DNA of 64,000 bases from Lacunisphaera sp. GTDB taxonomy: Bacteria > Verrucomicrobiota > Verrucomicrobiia > Opitutales > Opitutaceae. The DNA lies in contig JAQSCO010000015.1 of the NCBI GenBank assembly GCA_029945445.1, positions 82,066 to 146,065 on the forward strand, in the 5' to 3' direction. Numbering within the stretch: position 1 is the first letter of the stretch; every line of letters begins with the position of its first letter. Below the pieces are notes generated by a model. It was not told where the DNA came from. It saw only the letters and a program-made list of their open reading frames with translations, and did no database searches. Positions 1-8,056 of this stretch are shown piece after piece. Both the position numbers and the translations under genes were made by a program.

Positions 1-30
1 GGGGGCCCCCCCGCCTCCACCATCCCACGC

Positions 31-540
31 ATGACTGATTCCGCCAAGCCCACGTTCCTGGTCGACGCCTATGCCGATCCCGTGCTGGTGCGCATCGACG
101 GACGCGCGTCATTCGCCAACAGCGGCAGCCTGAAGGATTTCTTCACCGAGATGATCAAGCAGGGCAAGCACCGCTTCGTGGTCGATTTTCAGCTCTGCAC
201 GAGCATGGACAGCACGTTCCTTGGCGTGATCGCCGGCGCGGCGCTCGAGCTGCGCCGCCTGGCGCCCCCGGGCACGCTGACGCTGGCGCGGGTGGGGGAG
301 CGCAACCTCGAGCTGATCCGCAACCTCGGGCTGCACCGGCTGGCGACGGTGGACGCGGGCGCCTTTCCCATGAATTTCAGCGGCAGCGCGCAGGCGCTGG
401 ACAGCAAGGCCAAGACGGAGATCGAGAGCGCCCGGCTCGTGCTCGAGGCGCACGAGCACCTCGTCACGGCGGATGCGGCCAACGCCGCGAAGTTCCAGGA
501 CGTGATGGCCTTCTTGCGCAACCGGGTGGAGCCCCGCTGA
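31..540 (+). CDS. STAS-domain protein (anti-sigma-factor-antagonist-like)
   Basis: The first 110 or so of 169 residues fit the STAS fold of SpoIIAA/RsbV-type antagonists. The family's phospho-acceptor region is visible as D60-S61-T62-F63-L64-G65, so S61 is the likely regulatory serine. Residues 115-169 form an extra, probably helical, C-terminal extension not present in minimal STAS proteins. By family knowledge such proteins bind an anti-sigma kinase or another partner when dephosphorylated. The next gene encodes a PP2C/SpoIIE-type phosphatase, which would be the natural enzyme to dephosphorylate S61, so the two probably form one partner-switching module. No cognate HPK/RsbW kinase lies in the window. 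The target is unknown. Confidence 0.85.
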   Translation: MTDSAKPTFLVDAYADPVLVRIDGRASFANSGSLKDFFTEMIKQGKHRFVVDFQLCTSMDSTFLGVIAGAALELRRLAPPGTLTLARVGERNLELIRNLGLHRLATVDAGAFPMNFSGSAQALDSKAKTEIESARLVLEAHEHLVTADAANAAKFQDVMAFLRNRVEPR

Positions 541-547
541 TGCGGGG

Positions 548-612
548 AAGTGGCAAGGAACAAGGGAATGCCAGTCGTGCGCCGATCTTGTTACTTGTTA
601 CTTGAAACTTGG
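548..612. repeat. Imperfect inverted CAAGTAAC-type repeat
   Basis: The arms are at 548-565 and 587-612. The right arm, read in reverse complement, matches the left at 14 of 18 positions and consists of reiterated CAAGTAA-like words. It fills the gap between the STAS and phosphatase genes. It belongs to the same family as the copies at 6010-6026/6471-6487 and 7380-7470. Confidence 0.6.
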
Positions 613-629
613 CCCTTCAGTTTTCCCCC

Positions 630-2069
630 ATGATGCAGTTCCTGCTCGGCGGCTTTCTCGGCGCGGCGCTGGTTTACGCGCTCTACTGGCGCGCCCAGCG
701 CGAGGCGGCGCGCATCGAGGAGGAGAAGCAGGCCCTGATGGAGGAACGGCAGATCGTCATCGACTACATGCACACCATGGTCGACGCCGTCGGCGAGCGC
801 CTGCCCCGCGAGGAACTGTTCCAGCGCATCGTGCACGCGGCGATCCTGAGCACCGGGGCGCTGAGCGCGTGCATTTTTGAAAAGGGCGCCGACAATATGC
901 TGCGCGGCGCGGCGGTCGAGGGGCTGTTTCCCCCCCACCGGCCCATCCCCGACACGCAGAAGATGAAGCTCGGCTCGCGGGCCAAGTTCATCGAGCAGGT
1001 GCTCAAATCCGAGTCCTTCCCCGTCGGCGAGGGCGTCGTCGGCCGCGTGGCCGCGACCGGCCGCGGCGAGATGATCGCCCGCGCTGCCGACGATCCGCGC
1101 ATCGTGAAGCACGAGGACGCCGCCCTGATGGTCCGCTCCGTCATCGCTGCGCCCATCATGGTCCGCTCGCACCTCATCGGCGTGCTGTGCGTCTGCAATG
1201 CGTCGGACGGCCTGCCGTTCACCGAGACGGACTACTCGCTGGTGGAGGCGCTGGCCGAGCAGGCCGGCCTGGCGGTGCATAACGCCGACTTCCTCAACCT
1301 GCAGGTCGCCAAGCAGCGGCTCGACCTCGACCTCGCGCTCGCCAGCGACGTCCAGCAGATGCTCCTGCCGCAGGCGATGCCGTCGGTGCCCGGCCTCGAC
1401 ATCGACGCGCGCTATCTCGCCGCGCAGAAGGTCAGCGGCGACCTTTACGACGTCTTCAAGCTCGGCTACGACCGCGTCGGCGTCGCCGTGGCCGATGTGT
1501 CCGGCAAAGGCGTCTCGGCCTCGCTGCTCATGGCCATTTGCCGGACGACGCTGCGGCAGATCGCGCCCGCGCACAGTTCGCCCGCCCGGGTGCTGGCCGA
1601 ACTGAACCGCTCGCTCGCCGGCGACATGCGCTCCGGCATGTATATCACCATGACCTATGCCGTCGTGGATGCGGGCCGGAACCAAGTGACCATCGCGCGA
1701 GCCGGTCACGAGCTCTCGCTGCTGTCGCGGCGCGATCCGGCGACCGGCTCGTTCGTGAGCGAGTTCATCGGCTCCGAGGGCATGCCCGTCGGTCTGGTGG
1801 ACGCCGAGCAATTCGAAGCGGCGATCGCGGACCGGACGCTGGAATTTGCGCCGGGCGCGACGCTCGTGCTCTACACCGACGGCCTGACGGAGGCGCCCAA
1901 CGCCGAGGACAAGGAGTTCGGCAGCGCGCGGCTGGCCGATGCGCTGCGTTCAGGTCACCTCGGCCGGGCGAAGCAGATCAACGACTCGATCCTGCAGGCC
2001 GTGGAGCAGTTTGTCGGTCAGGCCGGATTGCGGGACGATTACACGCTGTTGACAATCAAGCGATTGTAA
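630..2069 (+). CDS. GAF-domain PP2C/SpoIIE-type serine phosphatase (RsbU-like)
   Basis: A protein of about 479 aa. It has one N-terminal membrane helix (about residues 3-20), a short charged linker, a GAF sensor domain (about 45-215), and a C-terminal PP2C/SpoIIE phosphatase domain (about 250-478). The phosphatase is recognised from ADVSGKGVSASLLMA and LYTDGLTEAPN, whose aspartates bind metal, and from the terminal LRDDYTLLTI motif. In this family the enzyme dephosphorylates STAS antagonists to release a sigma factor or other regulator. It directly follows a STAS gene on the same strand, which supports that role. I chose ATG 630 over an in-frame TTG at 609, which lies inside the repeat. The signal sensed by GAF is unknown. 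Confidence 0.88.
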   Translation: MMQFLLGGFLGAALVYALYWRAQREAARIEEEKQALMEERQIVIDYMHTMVDAVGERLPREELFQRIVHAAILSTGALSACIFEKGADNMLRGAAVEGLFPPHRPIPDTQKMKLGSRAKFIEQVLKSESFPVGEGVVGRVAATGRGEMIARAADDPRIVKHEDAALMVRSVIAAPIMVRSHLIGVLCVCNASDGLPFTETDYSLVEALAEQAGLAVHNADFLNLQVAKQRLDLDLALASDVQQMLLPQAMPSVPGLDIDARYLAAQKVSGDLYDVFKLGYDRVGVAVADVSGKGVSASLLMAICRTTLRQIAPAHSSPARVLAELNRSLAGDMRSGMYITMTYAVVDAGRNQVTIARAGHELSLLSRRDPATGSFVSEFIGSEGMPVGLVDAEQFEAAIADRTLEFAPGATLVLYTDGLTEAPNAEDKEFGSARLADALRSGHLGRAKQINDSILQAVEQFVGQAGLRDDYTLLTIKRL

Positions 2070-2075
2070 TTAATT

Positions 2076-2103
2076 TTGTCTTACAAAAGCTGGATGTTAT
2101 AAA
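2076..2103 (+). promoter_or_regulatory. Candidate promoter TTGTCT-N16-TATAAA
   Basis: It lies in the AT-rich gap 2070-2159 ahead of the sorting-signal protein gene. The spacing of 16 bp equals that of nine other candidate promoters in the window. The leader to the ATG would be about 50 nt. Confidence 0.45.
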
Positions 2104-2159
2104 GTTCAGTTTTCGCTTTCAAAGATCACAAGACTGCCGCAATATAGGTATAAATACTA

Positions 2160-3167
2160 ATGCAATCTAGGGTCAAAGTCTCATGCGGATTTACCGCCGT
2201 TCTGCTGATCGCTCTCGCAGTGCGGCTGCCTGCGCAGATTGCGGTAACGGATCTGAGCACTTCGTTTTATGGGATGAAGCTTCCTTCCCAGGCGGCCATG
2301 GCCGATCCGTTTGCTGATCAGCAGACCGGCCAGTCCCAATCCGACATCATTAGTTTGGCCGCGGGCACAACCGGCGTCTTCGTCAACAGCTCGCCCACCT
2401 CCAGCACGCTCGCCACTGATGTTTATGGGTTTCTTGTGAAATCAGGCACGGTTAGTGGAGTGCTGTCTGAGATGTTCCGTTTTCGTTATCTCGATAAGAA
2501 CCAAAACAAAGCCTATGAGGGTTCGATCACGGTTGTCGGCATGGATCTTAATGGCGACGGCAAGCCGGACTTCATGGTCGGCGCCGATTCCACCGGTGCC
2601 ACACCCTCACTGGTCTATTTGAAACCCGGCACCGGAGCCAACACTTCGCCCAATACGACCACCGTCAGCACCTACACCACCACGGCCACGAAAACGCTGA
2701 CATCCGGCACCACCTTCAGCTACACTCTGCCGGACGACGGAATGAATTACGACAGTGTGGCCAGCACTGCACCAAGTGCCCATACGAACAAGATCATGAC
2801 CTTTGCCGTCTCATTCGCCAATCTTCAGCAGGCCATCCGCGACATGGGCACGGTTAATGGCACGAACTGGTCCAGCTTCGTGTTTGATGCCACCACGCCG
2901 ATCTCCTTTCTGGCCTACACCTCCGGCCAGCCGAATGCCTTCAATCAGGACCTCTTTGGGGGCAATTTCACCGCGACCGCGTCCGCCACGTGGTCGTCAC
3001 TGGGCGCCTTCACCGATACGGTCACGCCGAGCGGCGCCAAAGTCCCGGAAGCTGGCACCATGGTGCAGGTGGGTGTGCTGCTCGGCACGCTGCTGGGGGT
3101 CAGTCTCTGGCGCGCACGCAGCAAACCTGCCGGGGCCGCTGATGTCCCCGCCGCCGAAACGGTCTAG
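2160..3167 (+). CDS. Secreted protein with PEP-CTERM/VPDSG-like C-terminal sorting signal
   Basis: A 335-aa protein of unknown function. It begins with an N-terminal signal peptide (about residues 1-26, ending near LPAQ). The body is Ser/Thr-rich and contains an acidic calcium-site-like DLNGDGKPD at 129-137. The tail shows the exosortase-substrate layout: PEAGT at 296-300, a hydrophobic helix (301-316), and a basic WRARSK cluster. That layout is known for PEP-CTERM and Verrucomicrobial VPDSG-CTERM proteins, which are cut and anchored or released at the surface by exosortases. No exosortase is in the window. Base composition is less GC-rich than the neighbours. The next gene starts 20 bp downstream and is probably co-transcribed. 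Confidence 0.7.
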   Translation: MQSRVKVSCGFTAVLLIALAVRLPAQIAVTDLSTSFYGMKLPSQAAMADPFADQQTGQSQSDIISLAAGTTGVFVNSSPTSSTLATDVYGFLVKSGTVSGVLSEMFRFRYLDKNQNKAYEGSITVVGMDLNGDGKPDFMVGADSTGATPSLVYLKPGTGANTSPNTTTVSTYTTTATKTLTSGTTFSYTLPDDGMNYDSVASTAPSAHTNKIMTFAVSFANLQQAIRDMGTVNGTNWSSFVFDATTPISFLAYTSGQPNAFNQDLFGGNFTATASATWSSLGAFTDTVTPSGAKVPEAGTMVQVGVLLGTLLGVSLWRARSKPAGAADVPAAETV

Positions 3168-3187
3168 CTTAAAGCCGACTGCCTGCT

Positions 3188-4696
3188 GTGCCGGCCATCC
3201 GCCTCTTCTATCATTGGGTGGCCGATACGTTCAGGCTCTTTGGTGCGCTGTTCTATTGGAACGCCCGCAAGTCCATCTATGTGTTGGGCGGTCGTCAGGG
3301 ACAATGTCCATGTCACGACCGCAGTGATTCCGGCCATCCCGGCGAGACGCATTGCGAGGCGGTATGGCACTGGCACAAGCCGGCCCGATTCCGACGGGTC
3401 TGCCCTCTGCTGCAACTAACTCCTGATGGTTGGCGCTGCTCGGTGGCTCCCAGCGGCGTCAGGCCTTTTTGGGGCCGTGCCTTGCGTATCAGTTCGCTGT
3501 TCGCCCTGGTGCTGGTGTTGCTGGCAGGTTGCGGCACCTACGCCTTACTCCGGGCCACCGTCGGTCCTTCGATCACCCCTCTCCATGTCTTCTGGCCCGG
3601 TAAATGGCGGGAGATTCGGGTCGAGCAATCTCGGGCCTTTCAGCAGAAGGCGATGGTCGCATTCAGTCGCCGGGCCTACCGTCAGGCGACACTGGAACTC
3701 GCCAGCAGTCTGGAACGGGATCCGGGCAATTATGAGGCGGCCTTGCTGCTTAGCCAGATCGCCCAGTTTCAGGGAAATCACGATTTTGCGGACAAAATGT
3801 TCGAACGGCTCCTGCGGGAATTTCCCGCGCAACGAAAGCGCACCGCGCTGGTCTTTCACGACACCCTGCTCGGTCTATGGCGCAGTGATGCACTGGCGAA
3901 ACTGTCCCTGCGGATGGCCTTGGCCGATCCTGACAATACGGCGGTCTGGGTGCGTTCGCTACTCTTGGCACTGCGCTTGAGTGCCGCCTGCTCCAACTTC
4001 ATTGTCCAGAACAAGGAAACCATTGGCCGACTGCCCGCCCACGCGATCCTGCTGGTGAACGCCGTGGACCACATCGCTGCCGGCAAGGCGGCGGCGGCCG
4101 TCGAGCTGTTGCGGCAGCCCTTTGCCGGGCCTTGGAACCAAGTGTATATCCAGCAGCAGCTGAGCCTGCTGCTGCACTTGCGCCAGCCGGACGCCGCGCA
4201 AAGACTCCTCGGCCTGTATGCCGTGGCGCTGCCTGCGACCGAGCAATCTCTGATGGCCTATGCCACGGGCAAGGTGGCGGGTGAGGACATGCTAGCCCGG
4301 CTGGACTTGGCCATCGCAATGCGGTTGCCCGACTCCGCCTATCGCACGGCCCGGTTGGCATCGGTGCTGATAGATTACCCCGACCGGGCGGCTTTTCAGC
4401 AGTTCGATCAGTTCCTCACCAGTGATGCGGGTCGCCTGGCTAAAGCTGATCCGGTAGCCCTGTGGGCGGCCGCGCTGGCCTGTGGTGAACCGCGAGAGGC
4501 TGACTACTGGGCCGCGGAAGCAAAGGCGCGCACGGGCCTCCTCCTTCCCCCGATTCGCAGGATCAACTACGACTCGCAGTTGTTCGAAGACCCGGCTTCT
4601 CCGGCTTATCTCGTCAACAGTCTCCCCCTAGGGAGGGAAATCATTTATAGTCTGGTGCAGCAGACCATCGCGAAACCGGGCTGGCGGCCGCGTTAG
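3188..4696 (+). CDS. Cys-rich N-terminal domain, membrane helix, TPR-like protein
   Basis: A 502-aa protein I do not recognise by function. The N-terminal 98 residues hold five cysteines (C40, C42, C56, C72, C84) spaced like a metal site or disulfide cluster. They also carry aromatic/Arg-rich conserved-looking segments such as ARFRRVCPLL and VRPFWGRA. A single transmembrane helix follows at about 99-123, then a helical TPR-like region (about 145-330 and beyond). The start is GTG 3188, because the Cys-rich part reads well from there and the upstream gene stops at 3167. The tight coupling to a secreted sorting-signal protein suggests a role in its export, anchoring or assembly, but that is only contextual. 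GC content is lower than average here. Confidence 0.6.
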   Translation: MPAIRLFYHWVADTFRLFGALFYWNARKSIYVLGGRQGQCPCHDRSDSGHPGETHCEAVWHWHKPARFRRVCPLLQLTPDGWRCSVAPSGVRPFWGRALRISSLFALVLVLLAGCGTYALLRATVGPSITPLHVFWPGKWREIRVEQSRAFQQKAMVAFSRRAYRQATLELASSLERDPGNYEAALLLSQIAQFQGNHDFADKMFERLLREFPAQRKRTALVFHDTLLGLWRSDALAKLSLRMALADPDNTAVWVRSLLLALRLSAACSNFIVQNKETIGRLPAHAILLVNAVDHIAAGKAAAAVELLRQPFAGPWNQVYIQQQLSLLLHLRQPDAAQRLLGLYAVALPATEQSLMAYATGKVAGEDMLARLDLAIAMRLPDSAYRTARLASVLIDYPDRAAFQQFDQFLTSDAGRLAKADPVALWAAALACGEPREADYWAAEAKARTGLLLPPIRRINYDSQLFEDPASPAYLVNSLPLGREIIYSLVQQTIAKPGWRPR

Positions 4697-4791
4697 CGCA
4701 AACCTAGGTCCCGGCGCCCGGCGGTAAGTCCGCGAAAAGCTGCGCGGAGAAACGCGTTGCGTTTATCAGTCTGACGGCTTGCGTTTTGGCG

Positions 4792-6015
4792 ATGTCTGCC
4801 GCCGCCACGCCCGCTCCCACGCAGCTGCCCGATACCTCGGGCCACTTCGGCCCGTATGGCGGCGTGTTCGTGCCCGAGACGCTGATGACCGCGCTCGCCG
4901 AACTCACCGCGGCCTACGAGCAGGCCCGCGCGGATCCGCTGTTCCAGTCGGAGCTGCGGTTCCACCTCAAGGAGTTCGCCGGCCGGCCGACCGAGCTGTA
5001 TTTTGCCGAGCGCCTGACCCAGCACTGCGGCGGCGCGAAGATCTATTTCAAGCGCGAGGACCTGCTGCACACCGGCGCGCACAAGATCAACAACGCCCTC
5101 GGCCAGGCGCTGCTCGCGCAGCGCATGGGCAAGCAGCGCATCATCGCGGAGACCGGCGCCGGCCAGCACGGCGTCGCCACGGCGGCGGTGTGCGCGAAGT
5201 TCGGTCTCGCGTGCACCGTCTACATGGGTTCGGTGGACATGGAGCGGCAGGCGCTGAATGTTTTCCGGATGCGCCTGATGGGCGCCAAGGTCGTCGCCGT
5301 CGAGGCCGGCCAGAAGACGCTCAAGGACGCCGTCAACGAGGCGATGCGCGACTGGGTGACGAATGTCCGCGGCACGCACTACATCCTCGGCTCCGCGCTC
5401 GGGGCGCACCCCTACCCGATGATGGTCCGCGATTTTCACCGCGTCATCGGCCAGGAACTCCGCGAGCAGATCATGGCGCGCGAAGGCCGGCTGCCGGACG
5501 AGATGATCGCGTGCGTCGGCGGCGGTAGCAATGCCATCGGCTGCTTCTTTGATTTCCTCGACGACCAGGGCGTGAAGCTCACCGGCGTCGAGGCGGGCGG
5601 CCGCGGCATCCGGCGCGGCGAGCACGCGGCGCGCTTCGAGGGCGGCAAGCTTGGCGTCCTGCAGGGCAGCAAGACCTACATCCTCCAGAATCCCGACGGC
5701 CAGATCGAGCTGACGCACTCCGTGAGCGCGGGCCTCGATTACGCCGCCATCGGTCCCGAGCACGCCTATTACCGGGACAAGGGGCGCATCGGCTACGCGT
5801 ATGCAACCGATGACGAGGTGCTGGAAGCCTTCCAGCTCTGCTCGCGCCTCGAGGGCATCATCCCGGCGCTGGAGTCGACCCACGCCATCGTGGAAGGCGT
5901 GAAGCGCGCGAAGAAAATGAAGCCGGACCAGATCCTGGTCATCAATCTCAGCGGCCGCGGCGACAAGGACGTGCAGCAAGTGGAGAAGCTGCTGACGCAG
6001 CAAAGTGACAAGTAA
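4792..6015 (+). CDS. trpB: Tryptophan synthase beta chain
   Basis: A 407-aa cytoplasmic PLP enzyme condensing indole with serine to give tryptophan, normally in an alpha2-beta2 complex with TrpA. The diagnostic [12 protein letters not shown] stretch lies near residue 20. The PLP lysine is K98 in [19 protein letters not shown] follows, and the phosphate-binding GGGSNAIG is near residue 242. The length is typical. I used ATG 4792 rather than the TTG two codons upstream. No trpA or other trp gene is present within the window, so the gene appears solitary here. The last codons and the TAA stop are supplied by an intergenic repeat (AGTGACAAGTAA). Confidence 0.97.
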   Translation: MSAAATPAPTQLPDTSGHFGPYGGVFVPETLMTALAELTAAYEQARADPLFQSELRFHLKEFAGRPTELYFAERLTQHCGGAKIYFKREDLLHTGAHKINNALGQALLAQRMGKQRIIAETGAGQHGVATAAVCAKFGLACTVYMGSVDMERQALNVFRMRLMGAKVVAVEAGQKTLKDAVNEAMRDWVTNVRGTHYILGSALGAHPYPMMVRDFHRVIGQELREQIMAREGRLPDEMIACVGGGSNAIGCFFDFLDDQGVKLTGVEAGGRGIRRGEHAARFEGGKLGVLQGSKTYILQNPDGQIELTHSVSAGLDYAAIGPEHAYYRDKGRIGYAYATDDEVLEAFQLCSRLEGIIPALESTHAIVEGVKRAKKMKPDQILVINLSGRGDKDVQQVEKLLTQQSDK

Positions 6016-6026
6016 CAAGGATCAAG
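6010..6026. repeat. Left copy of a 17-bp exact inverted repeat
   Basis: AAGTAACAAGGATCAAG recurs exactly, in inverted orientation, at 6471-6487. The pair frames the broken four-helix-bundle gene. The left copy contains the trpB stop codon (6013-6015). It is of the CAAGTAAC repeat family. Confidence 0.85.
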
Positions 6027-6073
6027 TAACAATTGCCAAGTCACTGGGCCAAGTGACGGGGCAGCAAAGAATT

Positions 6074-6436
6074 ATGGCCGATCATTCCAGGGATCTGATC
6101 AAGCGGACCTTTGAATTCGCGTTGTGAGTCCGGGCCTTTGTAAACCGTCTGCCGAAGTCTGTTTCCAATTACGAAGATTCGAAACAGCTGGTAAGAGCAT
6201 CGGGCTCGGTGGCCGCCAACTATCTTGAGGCTCAGGAGGGACTAAGTCGAAAGGACTTCTTCTATCGGATCAAGGTTTGCCGCAAGGAGTCGCGCGAATC
6301 CGGCCTTTGGCTGCGCCTGTTGGAAATCGGTCCGGACTTAGGGGTGAAAGGCGAGCGGGACGCGCTTGTGCGGGAGGCAGACGAGTTAAAACGAATCCTG
6401 TGCGCCATTGCGGGCAAGGATGACACCGGGGATTAG
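6074..6436 (+). pseudogene. Four-helix-bundle protein (S23/IVS family) interrupted by an in-frame TGA
   Basis: From ATG 6074 to the stop at 6436 the frame encodes about 120 residues, the usual length of this small family. The family starts with a pattern like SRDLIKRTFEFAL and continues with VNRLPKSVSNYEDSKQLV and SVAANYLEAQEG. One in-frame TGA at 6125-6127 (codon 18) interrupts helix 1, where relatives usually carry an arginine, consistent with a CGA-to-TGA change. No other lesion is visible. Translation from an internal GTG at 6209 would give 75 residues without the first helix. Function in the family is unknown; members occur in rRNA intervening sequences and scattered chromosomal sites. 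It sits between inverted 17-bp repeats, suggesting an inserted unit. Confidence 0.75.
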
Positions 6437-6470
6437 TTAGTGGCCTCCATCGTGCTCTTGCCACTTGTCC

Positions 6471-6487
6471 CTTGATCCTTGTTACTT
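6471..6487. repeat. Right copy of the 17-bp inverted repeat
   Basis: Exact reverse complement of 6010-6026. It ends 7 bp before the yicC start codon, so the repeat forms most of the yicC leader. Confidence 0.85.
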
Positions 6488-6494
6488 CTGTTCG

Positions 6495-7364
6495 ATGAAC
6501 AGCATGACCGGTTATGGGCGGGCGACCGCTAAACTCGGGAGCCAGACGCTGACCGTGCAGGTCAACTCCGTGAACCGCCGCGGGCTCGACCTCACCATGA
6601 AGCTGCCTGACGAGTGGCAGGGCTTCGAGGCCGCCGTCGGCGACGCCGTGCGGAAGGTGGTCCTGCGCGGCAAGGTGCACGTGGCCGTCGAAGTGGAGGG
6701 CAAAGCGTCCGCAAACACCGACTGGGATCAGGCCGCGATCGGCGCGACGCTCGACCAGCTGGGGAAGCTCGCGAAGAAGCGCGGGGTCAAGTTCGAGCCG
6801 ACCGCCGACCTGCTCTGGCAGATTGCCAACGCCCAGCGTCCGGGCACCAAGCTGCCGGCCGATGAGAAAACCGCGGCGCTGCTGCTCAAGACCCTTGACC
6901 AGGCGCTGCGCGGCCTGGCCGGCATGCGGGCGCGGGAAGGCGAGTCGCTGCTGATTGATTTCCTGGGCCGGCTGGAAAAATTGCACGCCGCCGCGGAGAC
7001 GATCGCCCACCGGGCGCCGCAGATCAGCGGCTTCTACAAGGAGGCGCTGCTCGCCCGGCTGCGCCAGGCGGGGCTCGAGCTTAATGTGACCGACGACCGG
7101 GTGCTGAAGGAAGTGGCGCTCTTCGCCGACCGCTGCGATGTCTCGGAGGAAATCACGCGCCTGCGCAGCCATTTCGGACAGTTCAAGGACCTGCTGCGGA
7201 CGAAGGGCGAGGTCGGCCGGAAGGCGGAGTTCCTCCTGCAGGAGATCGGCCGCGAGATCCACACCATCGGCAGCAAGGCCAACGACCTGGCGATTTCGCA
7301 GCAGGTGATCGAGTTCAAGAACGAGCTCGAGCGCGTGCGCGAGCAGATCGCGAATGTCGAATGA
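6495..7364 (+). CDS. yicC: YicC/YloC-family endoribonuclease
   Basis: A 289-aa cytoplasmic protein. It begins with the family hallmark MTGYGRA and the nearby VNSVNRRGLDLTMKLP. It ends with the highly conserved block around EIGREIHTIGSKAND and a helical ELERVREQI tail. By established knowledge YicC proteins are endoribonucleases, implicated in small-RNA turnover in E. coli. The start could be ATG 6495 or ATG 6504; both keep the MTGYGRA motif. In many genomes gmk or rpoZ follows, but here the next gene, lspA, is convergent, so yicC looks monocistronic. Confidence 0.92.
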   Translation: MNSMTGYGRATAKLGSQTLTVQVNSVNRRGLDLTMKLPDEWQGFEAAVGDAVRKVVLRGKVHVAVEVEGKASANTDWDQAAIGATLDQLGKLAKKRGVKFEPTADLLWQIANAQRPGTKLPADEKTAALLLKTLDQALRGLAGMRAREGESLLIDFLGRLEKLHAAAETIAHRAPQISGFYKEALLARLRQAGLELNVTDDRVLKEVALFADRCDVSEEITRLRSHFGQFKDLLRTKGEVGRKAEFLLQEIGREIHTIGSKANDLAISQQVIEFKNELERVREQIANVE

Positions 7365-7379
7365 GCGCTGCTCATTCGA

Positions 7380-7470
7380 CAAGGGCCAAGGTTCAAGTAT
7401 CAAGTAACAAGGCCAAAACGGAGGCGCTCCGTCACTTTCTTGGCACTTGATACTTGCTACTTCTCACTTG
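7380..7470. repeat. Inverted CAAGTATCAAGT repeat framing a GC hairpin
   Basis: The 12-bp word CAAGTATCAAGT lies at 7394-7405 and its reverse complement at 7445-7456, within longer imperfect arms (7380-7416 and 7439-7470). Between them is a small GGAG-gcg-CTCC hairpin. The right arm supplies the last codons and the TAG stop of lspA. It lies between the convergent yicC and lspA genes, so it could also act as a transcript 3' structure. Confidence 0.75.
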
Positions 7471-7954
7471 CAGCCGTCGCCGGCTGGCGCAGCGACCACA
7501 GGATATAGCCGAACACGCCGAGGCAGATGGCGGAGTCCGCCACGTTGAACGTCGGGTAGATGTAGCTGCCGAAATGCAGGTCGACGAAGTCGATCACGTG
7601 GCCGTGGACGAGCCGGTCCACGAGGTTGCCCACGATGCCGCCGCAGAGCAGGCCGAAGGCGACCTGGGCGGCGGGCGCGTGCAGGCCGAGCTGCCGGCGC
7701 CCGAAGAAGATCGCGGCCAGCGTGCCGAGCGCGAGGAGGGCCAGCCAGGTGCTCCGGCCGGTGAACATGCTCCAGGCCGCGCCGGTGTTGCCGACGTGCA
7801 CCAGATAAAAGAAATGCGGGAAGATCTCGATGCTGCCCGGCCCGTAGCTGCCGTAGGGCAGCCGGGCGTTGATCCAGTATTTCGTCAGCTGATCGAGGGC
7901 GAAGACCACGACACCGATGATCCACAGGCGCCGGTAGGCGAGGAGGCGGTCCAT
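7457..7954 (-). CDS. lspA: Lipoprotein signal peptidase (signal peptidase II)
   Basis: A 165-aa inner-membrane aspartic protease that cleaves prolipoprotein signal peptides after lipid modification. Four hydrophobic helices are visible. Both catalytic aspartates are in their family blocks, GNLVDRLVHGHVIDFVD and FNVADSAICLG, along with an early FALDQLTK and NTGAAWS. I chose the ATG at 7954. An upstream in-frame extension lies in repeat DNA (encoding ENHKSK) and is not conserved sequence. It is the last gene of a reverse-strand run ileS, DksA-like, lspA; ileS-lspA linkage is common in bacteria. Its stop codon lies in a CAAGTA-type repeat. Confidence 0.95.
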   Translation of the reverse strand: MDRLLAYRRLWIIGVVVFALDQLTKYWINARLPYGSYGPGSIEIFPHFFYLVHVGNTGAAWSMFTGRSTWLALLALGTLAAIFFGRRQLGLHAPAAQVAFGLLCGGIVGNLVDRLVHGHVIDFVDLHFGSYIYPTFNVADSAICLGVFGYILWSLRQPATAASEK

Positions 7955-8038
7955 TTTTGATTTATGATTCTCGTTTTTCGCTTCCACGGAAAGGCGTCGG
8001 TTGGCGGCGGCGTCCGCCGGTGATTGAAAATCAAAAAT
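7953..8038. repeat. Inverted ATTTTTGATTT repeat framing a hairpin
   Basis: The 11-bp arm at 7953-7963 is repeated inverted at 8028-8038. In between is a GGCGG-cgt-CCGCC hairpin. The left arm overlaps the lspA start codon. A relative of the arm occurs at 11974-12010 upstream of ileS. Confidence 0.6.
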
Positions 8039-8056
8039 CCGAAATCGAAAATAGCC

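Noticed and set aside
6125-6127. Selenocysteine at the in-frame TGA
   Set aside because: Relatives usually have a basic residue there, no SECIS-like hairpin was seen just after it, and the family has no redox site.
7439-7456. Possible sigma-54 promoter (TTGGCAC...TTGC)
   Set aside because: The GG and GC elements are 12 bp apart instead of 10, and the sequence is part of a CAAGTA-type repeat arm.
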